Below are positions 1 through 8,487 of a stretch of DNA of 64,000 nucleotides, in pieces; position 1 is the first letter of the stretch; every line of letters starts with the position of its first letter. The stretch spans positions 27,807-91,806 of the forward strand of contig JBLGCL010000001.1 in assembly GCA_047617305.1 (NCBI GenBank), given 5' to 3'. The position numbers were made by a program, and so were the translations under genes. Origin of the DNA: DATFIX01 sp047617305 (GTDB lineage: Archaea; Halobacteriota; Halobacteria; Halobacteriales; Natrialbaceae). Under the pieces are notes generated by a model that was not told the DNA's origin, searched no databases, and was given only the letters and a program-made list of their open reading frames with translations.

Positions 1-408
1 CCCGCCGACCCGTCGATCGACGAGGACCCGGATTCGACCGGGACGGACGAGGACGACGCGGATCCCTCGGCGGACGCCGGGACGGACGACCAGAACGCCG
101 AAACCGTCCCCGACACGCTCGGCGGTCACGTCACGCAGGTGGTCGGAGCGGAAACCGATACGGTCCGCCTCCTCGATTCGGACCTCGGGGTGCTGGACGA
201 GGCGCCGGCGGCGGATGCCTTCGACCTCGTCAGGGATTCCGACGTGGCGCCGACGACGGTGATCATCGACGACGCCATCACCCAGCGCGTGCTCGACGTC
301 GCCGCCCAGCGCGGCGTCGATCGGGTGGTAGCGCGCGAACTAGGGGAGTTCACCAAGCGTCCGACGGGGGTCAGGATGCTGACCGCCGCACAGCTCGACC
401 CCGCTTGA
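1..408 (+). CDS. dnaG: DNA primase DnaG, C-terminal fragment
   Basis: The reading frame is open from the first base and ends at a TGA at 406-408, so only the last 135 residues of the protein are present. The fragment begins with a low-complexity Asp/Glu-rich linker, followed by a conserved C-terminal domain that ends with motifs such as DVAAQRGVDRVVARELGEF, which I recognise from haloarchaeal DnaG. Archaeal DnaG is a Toprim-containing protein linked both to primer synthesis and to the RNA exosome. The Toprim core would lie upstream of the window. Identification rests on this tail only, but the neighbourhood (DUF92 and cis-prenyltransferase genes) fits a haloarchaeal dnaG locus. Confidence 0.8.
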   Translation, partial: PADPSIDEDPDSTGTDEDDADPSADAGTDDQNAETVPDTLGGHVTQVVGAETDTVRLLDSDLGVLDEAPAADAFDLVRDSDVAPTTVIIDDAITQRVLDVAAQRGVDRVVARELGEFTKRPTGVRMLTAAQLDPA

Positions 409-494
409 TCGCCGGGTTTGAACGTTGACCGCCGGTTGTGAACGCTGGTTGCAGGATTTTCACCCCCTTTCGATCGGGATCGTTTCGACCGCGC

Positions 495-1871
495 TTAAAC
501 GAGCATCGCCAGTCCGAACGCGACGACGCCCCCGGTGAGCGTCGCGAGGAAATTGACGCCCTGGTTGCCGAGGTACCGCCCCTCCAGCGTCGCCCCGAGC
601 AGGCTATCCATCGTCATGCCGGCGACCCCGGCGATCACGACCACGACGCCGACGGGGGGTGTCGACGAAGTGAGGCCGACGGCGGTGACGGCGACGAGGA
701 TCGCCCCGGCAGTGCCCGCGAGTTCGCCCTGCCAGGTCACCCCGCCGTCGGTGCCGGGTTCGACGACTTCCAGGCTGGTGATCAGGCGGGGGCGATCGTA
801 GAGACCGCCGATCTCGCTCGACAGGGTGTCGGCCATCGCCGTCGCGATCGATCCCGCGAAGGCCGCCGTGAAAAGCGGCGAGAGCGTGGTTCCCATCCCG
901 AACAACCCAGTTTCGCTCGCGGCGTGGGCGAGGACGGCCACCAGCGCCACGGTCGAGTTGCCCAGGACGTTCCCGCTACCGCGAGCCCCCTCGTTATCCT
1001 CGGCGATGCCCCGTTGCTTCTTCTGGTCGTACCGGAACTTGGACGCCAGGCCGCCGATGCCGAAGAATGCCACCAGGATGACGAACCAGCCGTACCCGCC
1101 GAGGACGATGGTGAGCAGCGCGAGCAGGACGCCCGTGACCATCCCCGGGATCGAGGCGGTCTCGAGGGCGTAGGAGACGTAACCCAGGGCGATCGTGACC
1201 CCCAGCGCGATCGCGATCTCGGTCACGCCGACGTCGACGACGAGTTCGACGAGCAGCCAGAGCAGGAGGCCGACCGAGAGCATCACGAGCGGGTCGTCGC
1301 GCTCGAAGAGGACCGCCCGGAGGAGCGCCCCCAGCAGCGCCCCGCTCGTGGCCAGGAACACGAACGTGGGGACCTGGGCGGCCATCGCGTCCGCGACGTT
1401 TTCGCCGGCGGTCCCGAGGATCGCGGCCGCGAGGGTCTGGCCGACGAAAGCGGCCACTGCACCGACGATCGCGAACGCGACGCTCCAGGCGACCGGGGCG
1501 TAGCCCCGACCCTTCACGTACTGTGCGGCGACGTTCCCGTATCCGAGCAGCAGGACCGTCCCGACGAACGCCTCCGTCGGGAACGCCGCGTAGACGGTGA
1601 GGAGCCCCAGGCCCGTGGCCGAGAGTGAAAACCCCAGCAGTCCGTAGAGGCGACCGTCCTCCCGGTCGCCGGGCCTGGCGAAGAGCTCGAACCCCACCGT
1701 GTCCTTGTCGGCGACGAACGCGAGGGCCGCGACTATCCCAAACGTCACGGGGCCGCCCCATTCGAGGAACGGCGTGGCGAGGTCGGCCGCCACCCGACGA
1801 AACGCCGGCGCCGCAAGGGACAGCGTGGCGATCCCCGCGAACGCGCCGGCCCGACGGACTGTCGAGGTCAC
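495..1871 (-). CDS. DUF92 family integral membrane protein
   Basis: This 458-residue polytopic membrane protein has about ten to twelve hydrophobic segments. The C-terminal half carries the DUF92 signature: a soluble segment with KFRYDQKKQRGIAE and GSGNVLGNS, followed by DTLSSEIGGL and later GNQGVNF. DUF92 includes plant VTE6-type phytyl-phosphate kinases and many archaeal proteins of unproven function, so a role in polyprenyl phosphate metabolism is plausible. Two cis-prenyltransferase paralogs lie just downstream (1983-2591 and 3402-4328), which supports a link to lipid-carrier metabolism. The gene is divergent from the short paralog. The exact substrate is inference. Confidence 0.8.
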   Translation of the reverse strand: MTSTVRRAGAFAGIATLSLAAPAFRRVAADLATPFLEWGGPVTFGIVAALAFVADKDTVGFELFARPGDREDGRLYGLLGFSLSATGLGLLTVYAAFPTEAFVGTVLLLGYGNVAAQYVKGRGYAPVAWSVAFAIVGAVAAFVGQTLAAAILGTAGENVADAMAAQVPTFVFLATSGALLGALLRAVLFERDDPLVMLSVGLLLWLLVELVVDVGVTEIAIALGVTIALGYVSYALETASIPGMVTGVLLALLTIVLGGYGWFVILVAFFGIGGLASKFRYDQKKQRGIAEDNEGARGSGNVLGNSTVALVAVLAHAASETGLFGMGTTLSPLFTAAFAGSIATAMADTLSSEIGGLYDRPRLITSLEVVEPGTDGGVTWQGELAGTAGAILVAVTAVGLTSSTPPVGVVVVIAGVAGMTMDSLLGATLEGRYLGNQGVNFLATLTGGVVAFGLAMLV

Positions 1872-1982
1872 GCTATCGCCAGTTTTCCCGGCGGTTACTT
1901 AACGCTCCCGAAGCGCGTCCCTCGATTGGCACCCCGCGTTCGGATCGGGACGTTTAGGCCGCTCCCGACGGTACGCGAGGCC

Positions 1983-2591
1983 GTGGGACTGTACGACCGC
2001 TATCTGGCCGCCCGCATCCGGTGGAGCGACGCGGAACCCCCCGGACGCGTCGCCGTCGTCATCACCGAGCGCGACCTCCTCGAGCGCGGCGCGTACGAGA
2101 CGCTAGAATCGTTCCTCCGGTGGGCGTTCGACTACGGGGCCGAGCACGTCACCGTCTCGGTGAGCGTCCTCGACGAGGCCGCCGCTCCGACGCTGGTCCG
2201 CGAGTTCGAGTCCGTGTCCGCGCCCCGACCGATGGCGATCCGGGGCCCGGACGACCGTTCGCGAGCCGACGCGCCGATCCAGGTGAGCATCGGCCAGGGC
2301 GGCAGGGCGGAACTCGCCGCCGCGGTCCGGTCGCTCGCCGAGGACGCCACGGACGGCGACATCGACCCGGACGACATCGACGGGGACCTGCTTGAGGACC
2401 GCCTGGTGTTTCCCTCGGAACCCGACTTGGTCATCAAGACCGGCGCCGAGCGCCTCTCCGACTTCATGATCTGGCAAACCGTCTACTCGGAGCTGTACTT
2501 CACCGACGTCAACTGGCGGGACTTCCGCAAGCGGGACTACCTCCGGGCGGTGCGGGAGTATCAGAACCGCCAGCGGAGGTTTGGCCGGTAG
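1983..2591 (+). CDS. Cis-prenyltransferase (UppS-like) paralog lacking the catalytic aspartate
   Basis: This short cis-prenyltransferase homolog has about 202 residues from the GTG at 1983. A longer TTG start at 1926 would give 221 residues, but homologs I recall begin at the GLYDRYLA segment. The N-terminal active-site motif DGNRR of true enzymes is replaced by ITERDLLE. The C-terminal half is well conserved: an RTGG-like LVIKTGAERLSDF motif, then WQTVYSELYF and VNWRDF. Loss of the catalytic Asp with retention of the C-terminal half resembles the non-catalytic subunits of heteromeric cis-prenyltransferases (eukaryotic NgBR/Nus1). A full-length enzyme is encoded 0.8 kb downstream on the other strand. 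A partner role is inferred. Confidence 0.75.
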   Translation: MGLYDRYLAARIRWSDAEPPGRVAVVITERDLLERGAYETLESFLRWAFDYGAEHVTVSVSVLDEAAAPTLVREFESVSAPRPMAIRGPDDRSRADAPIQVSIGQGGRAELAAAVRSLAEDATDGDIDPDDIDGDLLEDRLVFPSEPDLVIKTGAERLSDFMIWQTVYSELYFTDVNWRDFRKRDYLRAVREYQNRQRRFGR

Positions 2592-2794
2592 ATCAAACGT
2601 CGATTGGCGAAGGGTCTGAAAGTATCGTGAGTTTGAACAATAACCCGAACGTCGCCGGGGACCAAAGGGCACAGGGGGAATTTGCCCGCTATAAGAGAGT
2701 CACAGAACCATCCATAGCGGTTCATTTCGTCCGGAGTCGGATGAATCGGCCGTTAGGTAGAGCGTGCGTACTGACCGGCGGCCGGTCCCCAGTG

Positions 2795-2800
2795 TTTATT
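2795..2800 (+). promoter_or_regulatory. TATA-like box of the universal stress protein gene
   Basis: TTTATT lies about 28 bp before the ATG at 2825, the spacing expected of a haloarchaeal leaderless promoter. A second A/T-rich motif, CTATAAG, lies about 100 bp further upstream. Confidence 0.5.
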
Positions 2801-2824
2801 CTCGTGTCGCACGCTGAGGGTTGT

Positions 2825-3259
2825 ATGTACGAACGTATCCTCGTTCCGACCGACGGGAGCGGACAGGGCGACCTGGCTGTCGAACACGCGTTGTCTCTCG
2901 CCGAGCAGTTAGGCGGGGTCGTCCACGCGCTGTTCGTCGTCGAACAGGCAGGGCCGAGCGGCCACTGGGACTTTGGGGTCGAAGAACAGGAAGCAACCGG
3001 CGAGGAGACGCTGGACGGGGTCGTCGCACTGGGCGACGAGCGTGACGTCCACGTCGAGCGCCATCTTCGCCGCGGGGTGCCAAGCGAGGAGATCGTCGAC
3101 GCCGCCACCGACTACGAGGTCGACCTCATCGTAATGGGGACGCAGGGCCGGACCGGGTTCTCACGCATCGCCACCGCTGGCAGCACGACAGAGCGTGTGG
3201 TGAGACTGACGGATATCCCGACACTCGTGGTCGGCGGTGCGGGTGCCGGAGACGCGTGA
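2825..3259 (+). CDS. Universal stress protein, UspA family
   Basis: A single Usp domain of 144 residues. It opens with the typical beta1 sequence MYERILVPTDGSG and ends with the ATP-site region IVMGTQGRTGFSR followed by GSTTERVVR and PTLVV. The classical ATP motif is G-x2-G-x9-G-(S/T). Here ten residues separate the second Gly from the Gly-Ser, so there is one extra residue in the phosphate loop. Usp proteins are cytosolic stress-related proteins; the class that binds ATP forms dimers. The ATG at 2825 was chosen over longer in-frame starts because it begins the fold exactly and lies 28 bp after a TATA-like box. The gene appears monocistronic. Confidence 0.9.
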   Translation: MYERILVPTDGSGQGDLAVEHALSLAEQLGGVVHALFVVEQAGPSGHWDFGVEEQEATGEETLDGVVALGDERDVHVERHLRRGVPSEEIVDAATDYEVDLIVMGTQGRTGFSRIATAGSTTERVVRLTDIPTLVVGGAGAGDA

Positions 3260-3401
3260 GACCGGCGCCCGATTCTACCGAAATAGCTGAAACCTCTGCT
3301 TCGACTAATTCGTGAACGGCCTGTACGGACCGATTCAGTATTGTAACGTTTCGGGAATATGCGAACGATTCGCAAATTCCATCCGCTAAGCCATAGGATG
3401 A

Positions 3402-4328
3402 TCAGTCGGACGCCGGGTCAGACGTGACGTCATCGACGTCGTACGCTTCCCGCTCGGGGGTCGGCAGCGAGTCCCGGAAGCGTTCCACGACCCGCTTTGC
3501 CTCCTCGAGTTCGACGCCGCCCAGCTCCCTGAGGAGGGCCAGCCCGCGCCGGGCCCGGGTGCGTCGCCACGACTCCTCGCGGTGTTCGAAGGTGCGGATG
3601 CCCCGGAGGAAGTCGATCTTGTCGAACTCGGGCCAGTAGGGCGCACAGAAGTAGACGGCGGCCTCGTTGCCGTTGGCGTGCCAGGGGAGGAAGTTGGAGG
3701 TCCGCTCGTCCCCGCCGGTCCGGATGATGAGGTCCACGTCCCGGACGGGTCGGTCGTACAGTCGATCCTCGATCAACGCGGCGTCGACGGTCCCGGGGTC
3801 GATCTCCCCGTCGGCGGCTTCCTCGACGACGGTGCGCGTCGCCTTGAGGAGTTCGGCGCGACCGCCGTAGGCGACCGCGACGTTGAGGACGAACCGGTCG
3901 TACTCCCCGGTCCGATCCTCGGCGTACCGGATGGCGTCCCTGACGCGCTCGGGAAGGCGTTCGGTCCGGCCGATCGCGCGGATCGAAACCTCCTCCTCGT
4001 GGATCCGGTCGGCGTCGGCGAACGAGCGGAGCTTCTCGGCCAGCAGGTCGAACAGGTGTTCGCGCTCCTCCGCGGGGCGTTCGAAGTTCTCCGTCGAGAA
4101 CGCGTAGAGGGTCAACTCCTCGATGCCGTAGTCCTGACACCACTGGAGCACCTGCTCGGTGGTCTCGGCGCCGGCCTCGTGCCCCTCGTTGGCGTCGCCC
4201 CCGTGCTCGCGGGCGTACCGCCGGTTGCCGTCCTGGATGATCGCGACGTGGGTCGGCCCGCCGTCGATCTCGCGTTCGAGCAGTCGCTCGTACGCGGCCA
4301 GTCCCGCGTCGCGGAGCCACGAGTGCAT
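3402..4328 (-). CDS. uppS: Polyprenyl diphosphate synthase (UppS, cis-prenyltransferase)
   Basis: Full-length 308-residue cis-prenyltransferase. The catalytic loop IIQDGNRRYARE (Asp33) is intact, followed by LTLYAFSTENF, FVLNVAVAYGGRAE and the C-terminal IIRTGGDERTSNFLPW. The enzyme condenses isopentenyl diphosphate in cis to make the C50-C60 polyprenyl carrier (dolichol type) used for glycosylation. Distal to the Arg motif the sequence changes to HANGNEAAVYF, unlike the WQxxYxELYF of bacterial UppS; the latter pattern is kept by the short paralog at 1983-2591. The start at 4328 fits the family N-terminus. The divergent cold-shock gene starts 157 bp away. Confidence 0.92.
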   Translation of the reverse strand: MHSWLRDAGLAAYERLLEREIDGGPTHVAIIQDGNRRYAREHGGDANEGHEAGAETTEQVLQWCQDYGIEELTLYAFSTENFERPAEEREHLFDLLAEKLRSFADADRIHEEEVSIRAIGRTERLPERVRDAIRYAEDRTGEYDRFVLNVAVAYGGRAELLKATRTVVEEAADGEIDPGTVDAALIEDRLYDRPVRDVDLIIRTGGDERTSNFLPWHANGNEAAVYFCAPYWPEFDKIDFLRGIRTFEHREESWRRTRARRGLALLRELGGVELEEAKRVVERFRDSLPTPEREAYDVDDVTSDPASD

Positions 4329-4485
4329 CAGTGAGGAGTCACTCAATGACGGGGCATGTGTCTTGTGTCTCGTGTCTCGCGAGCGGAACGGCTCCGGCGA
4401 CCGGCCCATCGCCGGCGCTGCTGGCGGCCAGTTCGGGCTGCAACCCACACCCTTTTTGTACGTGGACAACCTCCGACCGGATGCA

Positions 4486-4680
4486 ATGGCGAAAGGTACG
4501 GTCGATTTCTTCAACGACTCCGGCGGTTACGGCTTCATCGAAACCGAAGACGCAGACGAGGATGTCTTCTTCCACATGGAAGACATCGGCGGCCCCGACC
4601 TCGAGGAGGGGCAGGAGGTAGAGTTCGACATCGTGGAAGCCGAGAAGGGCCCGCGCGCAGAGAACCTCAAGCGCCTGTGA
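4486..4680 (+). CDS. Cold-shock domain protein (CspA family)
   Basis: A compact 64-residue cold-shock domain. Both RNA-binding strands are recognisable: GGYGFIE (RNP1) and DVFFHM (RNP2). The C-terminus EKGPRAENLKRL closes the OB-fold. Such proteins bind single-stranded RNA or DNA and act as RNA chaperones. The protein is more acidic than bacterial CspA, as expected in a high-salt cytoplasm. The start is the ATG at 4486, preceded by CCCTTTTTGTACG as a likely TATA region about 30 bp upstream. An overlapping ATG at 4481 is out of frame. It is a single-gene unit. Confidence 0.93.
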   Translation: MAKGTVDFFNDSGGYGFIETEDADEDVFFHMEDIGGPDLEEGQEVEFDIVEAEKGPRAENLKRL

Positions 4681-4858
4681 GCCCGGCTGCGGCACTGTGC
4701 CGGGCGCCGCGGCCCCTCGCCGCCGGCGACCCGTGAAGCGCGTTTTCGTATTTTTCACCCGCCAGTGACTACGCCGTCGTCTCGCGACCGTCTCGCCGCC
4801 GACGCGACGCCCATCCGGAACCGTGAGGGGTTTCACACCGCGTCCCGAGGTTCGTCCC

Positions 4859-5266
4859 ATGACCGACGTCATCGACGAGGACCTGTATCGGCGGACGAAA
4901 CGGCTGCTCGAACCCGGCGAGATCGATCTCAACGGGATCGTCGTCCACACCGACCTCGGCCTCCAGGAGGACGTTCGGATGACGGGCGTGACCGTAGAAA
5001 TCGGCAACGTGATCGCCGAGCACGCGGGCTACGACCCGGACGACGTCTACGTCTACTCCGGCAACGACGACCCCGAGTTCGCCTCGAACCAGCACCAGGG
5101 CCTGACCGTCGCGGAGGACGAGTTCGTCTGGGAGTGCCAGCAACTCCTCCGGGAGAACCGCTTCGCCCTGGTGTTCTACTACGAGGCCTCGGCGGATCAG
5201 GAAGGGATCGTCGAGGCGATCGAGGAGAACCTGGGCTACGACGTGACGGGCGTCGAGGGAACGTAA
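4859..5266 (+). CDS. DUF5778 family protein
   Basis: A 135-residue soluble acidic protein without a signal peptide or membrane segment. It begins MTDVIDEDLYRRTKRLL and has conserved stretches such as GLQEDVRMT, DPEFASNQHQG and FYYEASADQE. I recognise it as the haloarchaeal DUF5778 family, whose function is unknown. An in-frame ATG at 4823 was rejected because the family begins at MTDV and the extra residues look like non-coding sequence. It lies directly upstream of hemA in the same direction, but a 164-bp gap with its own A/T-rich element suggests separate promoters. No catalytic motif is evident. Confidence 0.75.
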   Translation: MTDVIDEDLYRRTKRLLEPGEIDLNGIVVHTDLGLQEDVRMTGVTVEIGNVIAEHAGYDPDDVYVYSGNDDPEFASNQHQGLTVAEDEFVWECQQLLRENRFALVFYYEASADQEGIVEAIEENLGYDVTGVEGT

Positions 5267-5430
5267 CTCGGCGATGACAGGCGACCGACGTGCGTTCCTC
5301 GCGTCCGTACCCCACGGGAGAACATGTTCGGGGGAAGGTTTCGGTGGTTTGAACACCTTTACGGTTACCGAGCGAGTAGCTACGCCGAGAATCCCCCGAC
5401 GGCAGCATTCCCCCACCGGTGATACGTGAT

Positions 5431-6744
5431 ATGGCGTTCCGTTCAGGCGTGATTTCGGGCGTGGCAGTCTCCCACGAGACCGCGACGGTCGAGGCGATCG
5501 CGGCGATTAGCGAGGACTCGCAGGCGACCGCCGTCACGGGACTGCTCGCCGACGAGTCCGTCGAGGAGGCGTTCGTCCTCCAGACGTGCAATCGCGCAGA
5601 GGCCTACGTCGTCACCGACGACCAGGCGACCGGCCTGGCGGCCCTCGAGACCTACGCGGCCGACGCACCCGAAGCGGCGGTCCGAACGATGGACCACGAC
5701 GAGAGCGTCCGCCACCTGCTCAGGGTGGCGAGCGGCCTCGAGTCCCTCGTCCTCGGCGAGGACCAGATCCTCGGCCAGGTCCGGACCGCCTACGAGGAGG
5801 CCAGGGGCGCGGGCGGCATCGGCCCGATGCTCGAGGAGACCGTCACCAAGGCCATCCACGTCGGCGAGCGCGTCCGCAACGAGACCGGGATCAACGAGGG
5901 CATCGTCTCGCTTGGCAGCGCCGCCGTGCAGGTGGCGAGCGAGGACCGGGCCCTCTCGGACGCGACCGCGCTCGTGATCGGCGCCGGCGAGATGGGGACG
6001 ATCGCCGCGCGGGCGTTCGGTGAGGCCGGCGTCGAGCGCGTCATCGTTGCCAACCGGACGATCCCCCACGCCGAACACCTCGCCGACGAGGTGGCCGTCC
6101 CGGCGACGGCGGTCGGCCTCGACGACGTCGACTCGGCACTCCGCGAGGCCACTGTCGTGGTGACCGCCACCGACAGCGACGACCCCATCCTGGACGCCGG
6201 CGTTTTCGACGGTGCCGGCGCCACGACCGTGATCGACATCGGTCAGCCACGCGACGTGGATCCGTCGGCGGCCGACCGCGAGAGCGTCTCCCTGCACGAT
6301 CTGGACGACCTCGAGTCGATCACCGAGCGAACCCGGGAGCGTCGGCGCGACGCCGTCGCCGCCGTCGAGGCCATCGTCGACGCCGAAGAGGCTCACCTCC
6401 GGGAGCGATTCAAGCGCAAGCGCGCCGACCAGGCCATCGCGACCATGTACGAGAGCGCCGACCGGATCAAGGCCCGAGAACTGGAGACGGCGCTCTCGAA
6501 ACTCGAGGACCGCGGCGACCTGACCGACAAGCAGCGCGAGGCCGTCGAGTCGCTCGCGGACGCGGTCGTCGGGCAGTTGCTCGCCGCGCCGACCAAGGCC
6601 CTCCGGGACGCCGCCGCCGAGGACGACTGGGCGACGATCAACGCCGCCCTCCAGCTGTTCGATCCCGACTTCGGCGGCGAGCGGCTCGCGTCGGACTCGG
6701 ACTCGTCCGACCCCGAGGTACCGGCCGAGTTCCGCGAGAACTGA
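5431..6744 (+). CDS. hemA: Glutamyl-tRNA reductase
   Basis: The protein reduces Glu-tRNA(Glu) to glutamate-1-semialdehyde, the first step of the C5 route to haem, sirohaem and corrinoids. It has 437 residues from the ATG at 5431 (a GTG at 5419 is an alternative). The N-terminal domain has the catalytic Cys in VLQTCNRAEAY (Cys53) and the substrate segment VASGLESLVLGEDQILGQV. An NADPH-binding fold follows (VIGAGEMG, then VIVANRT), with a helical dimerisation domain at the end. The C-terminus carries an extra acidic tail. hemE of the same pathway lies 17 kb away; cobB lies at 37.6 kb. Confidence 0.95.
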   Translation: MAFRSGVISGVAVSHETATVEAIAAISEDSQATAVTGLLADESVEEAFVLQTCNRAEAYVVTDDQATGLAALETYAADAPEAAVRTMDHDESVRHLLRVASGLESLVLGEDQILGQVRTAYEEARGAGGIGPMLEETVTKAIHVGERVRNETGINEGIVSLGSAAVQVASEDRALSDATALVIGAGEMGTIAARAFGEAGVERVIVANRTIPHAEHLADEVAVPATAVGLDDVDSALREATVVVTATDSDDPILDAGVFDGAGATTVIDIGQPRDVDPSAADRESVSLHDLDDLESITERTRERRRDAVAAVEAIVDAEEAHLRERFKRKRADQAIATMYESADRIKARELETALSKLEDRGDLTDKQREAVESLADAVVGQLLAAPTKALRDAAAEDDWATINAALQLFDPDFGGERLASDSDSSDPEVPAEFREN

Positions 6745-7047
6745 TCAGGCCTCGTCCGACCCGTTTTCGCCGACGACGATCGACTCCCGCAGCCACTCGT
6801 AGTGGTCGAGCAGCGCCGCCTCGCCGGCATCGGTCAGCGCGTAGCGATCGTGCAACCCGTCGGTCCGCGTCGTGACGTACCCGGCCGTTTCGAGTTCGTC
6901 GAGGGCGCCGTGGACCGTCCGGGGGTCGAGCCGGTCGTCGTAGCGTTCCTCGAGCGCCGTCTTGATCTCCTGGCCGGTCGGGCCGTCCAGCGCGTAAATG
7001 ACGACACACAGGTCCCGTCGGATCCCGCTCTGGAGCCAACGGCTCAT
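6745..7047 (-). CDS. PadR-like winged-helix transcriptional regulator
   Basis: A 100-residue single-domain winged-helix protein. The pattern is typical of small haloarchaeal PadR/ArsR-like regulators: RDLCVVIYALDGPTGQEIKTALEE (helices 1-2), then DPRTVHGALDELETAGYVTT (recognition helix), then the wing RTDGLHDRYALTDAGEAAL. It probably binds DNA as a dimer; the ligand or target is unknown. The start at 7047 begins the fold and excludes a long upstream extension that has no resemblance to the family. It converges on hemA with no gap, so the two genes end back to back. Confidence 0.8.
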   Translation of the reverse strand: MSRWLQSGIRRDLCVVIYALDGPTGQEIKTALEERYDDRLDPRTVHGALDELETAGYVTTRTDGLHDRYALTDAGEAALLDHYEWLRESIVVGENGSDEA

Positions 7048-7270
7048 GCGTGTAGGATAGTGCGGAGCGGCAAAAGGCCGTTCGGATGGCCGAGGGTCTG
7101 TGGGGTTTCCCGTGAAAAGGGATCCGGAGCGCCTGAACCGTTCCAACGGCCGGGACAGTATTGCGATAATTGGTATCCCGATTCTCTCACATCGGTATCG
7201 AAGTGGACACCATGGCCCCGAAACACGCCGGCGATATACCGGAAGGGCGCCGTATATAGATCCTGGGCGG

Positions 7271-8107
7271 TTACCACTCCCGCAGGTACCGGACGACGGC
7301 GTCGCAGGTCGCGTCGCTCGGCACCCAGGTGTGGTGCCAGGTCGTCTCGAGGTCCGAATGTGCGTCGTACTGCGAGAAGCGGTCGTGGTTGTAACAGCCG
7401 GTCCCGTGCCAGGTCGTTTCCACGCCGCCGGACGCGCCAGCGTAACTGGTCGCCAGCGGCGTGACGAAGACCCGATCGGGCGTCCCGCCGACGACCGCGC
7501 CGAGGTCGTGTTCGCACGGGCTCCCGTTGGCCGCCCGGGCGTCCTGGCTCCTGACGAGGGTGTGGAGGACCTCGTGGATCGCCATGTTGCGCGAGACGGT
7601 GCGGTCGTCCCAGAACTCCGTCGCGCCGACGTTGGCGAGGGCCTGGGCCCCGAGGCGGCCGCCACCACGGACGTGGGTGTTCGCGATGCCGTAGCCCAGG
7701 TCGGGGTCGAACGGGGCGTCGGCGAGGAAGAGGTGCGACACCGGCCCTTCGGGGGTGTCCGTCCCGTCCAGCCAGTCCCGAAACGAGCGGTAGAGCCGTG
7801 TTTCGGTGTCGAAATCGAGCGGGTCGCGGGGGACGACCGGTCCACGTTCCAGCCGAACGTCGACGCGACGGTCGAGGCGCTCGCGGGCGACCGCGTGGAG
7901 CCACTCGAGCGATCGCCGGAGGTGTCGCTGGACGTCCCGGGCCGTGCCGGCCCACCCCAGGCGCTGGTCGGGGTAGACGCGAACCCGGAGTTCGATCGCG
8001 GACGCCCCGCCGACCCGGCCGAGTTCGCGGAGGGCGCGGGCCGGAAGGCCGCCCGCCGTCGCCGCGAGGAGCGTCCGTCTGGTGAACGACGGGAACTCTC
8101 CGGACAC
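7271..8107 (-). CDS. Secreted zinc-metalloprotease-like protein with Tat-type signal
   Basis: A probably exported protein of 278 residues from the GTG at 8107. The N-terminus SFTRRTLLAATAGGLPARAL looks like a twin-arginine signal (RR followed by a hydrophobic stretch). The key motif is HEVLHTL (His178, Glu179, His182 in this numbering), an HExxH zinc site of the gluzincin/metzincin type. The rest has several His and Cys residues (CEHDLG, GTGCYNH, TTWHHTW) that could complete the site. An ATG at 8173 would add 22 residues, but it overlaps the TATA box of the divergent gene and would put the Tat motif far from the N-terminus. I cannot assign a named peptidase family. Confidence 0.6.
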   Translation of the reverse strand: MSGEFPSFTRRTLLAATAGGLPARALRELGRVGGASAIELRVRVYPDQRLGWAGTARDVQRHLRRSLEWLHAVARERLDRRVDVRLERGPVVPRDPLDFDTETRLYRSFRDWLDGTDTPEGPVSHLFLADAPFDPDLGYGIANTHVRGGGRLGAQALANVGATEFWDDRTVSRNMAIHEVLHTLVRSQDARAANGSPCEHDLGAVVGGTPDRVFVTPLATSYAGASGGVETTWHGTGCYNHDRFSQYDAHSDLETTWHHTWVPSDATCDAVVRYLREW

Positions 8108-8170
8108 GCGCGAGCCTTGGCCGGCGCGTCGAATGAGGCTGTCGGCTGTTCCCGATCGGGCAGCCACAAT

Positions 8171-8178
8171 CATTTATT
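8171..8178 (+). promoter_or_regulatory. TATA-like box of the pterin dehydratase operon
   Basis: The A/T-rich run CATTTATTTC is centred about 28 bp before the ATG at 8204 in an otherwise GC-rich context. Its position also argues against the ATG at 8173 for the divergent gene. Confidence 0.5.
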
Positions 8179-8203
8179 TCGCGCCGGGGTGATAGGGGAG
8201 AGT

Positions 8204-8485
8204 ATGACGGACCTGCTTTCCGACGCTGACATCGAGTCGGGGCTCCCCGACGGGTGGACCCACGAGGACGACGAGATCGTCCGCGTGTTCGAGTTCGACG
8301 ACTACCTCCGCGGGGTGAACTTCGCCCAGCTCGTCGGCGAGATCGCGGAGGCACAGGCCCACCACCCGACGATGGAGATCCGCTACGAGGAACTCGAGAT
8401 TCGGCTGTCCACACACGAGGCGGGTGGGGTGACCGAGAAGGACCTCGAGATGGCGCAGTTGATCGAGTCGGAACGGGCCGACTGA
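8204..8485 (+). CDS. 4a-hydroxytetrahydrobiopterin dehydratase (PCD/DCoH family)
   Basis: A 93-residue pterin-4a-carbinolamine dehydratase. The active-site motif AQAHHPTMEIRYEELEIRLSTH contains the conserved HHP; the C-terminal GGVTEKDLEMA helix is also typical. The enzyme recycles 4a-hydroxytetrahydropterin to the quinonoid form during aromatic amino acid hydroxylation, although archaeal family members may serve other pterins. The start codon is 28 bp after a TATA-like box. The following gene begins 3 bp after this stop codon, so the two are probably co-transcribed and translationally coupled. Confidence 0.92.
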   Translation: MTDLLSDADIESGLPDGWTHEDDEIVRVFEFDDYLRGVNFAQLVGEIAEAQAHHPTMEIRYEELEIRLSTHEAGGVTEKDLEMAQLIESERAD

Positions 8486-8487
8486 CC

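Noticed and set aside
438..1628. Long plus-strand frame opposite the DUF92 gene
   Set aside because: Its product is a His/Arg/Glu-rich low-complexity chain typical of antisense frames in high-GC DNA; the minus strand has a clear DUF92 protein.
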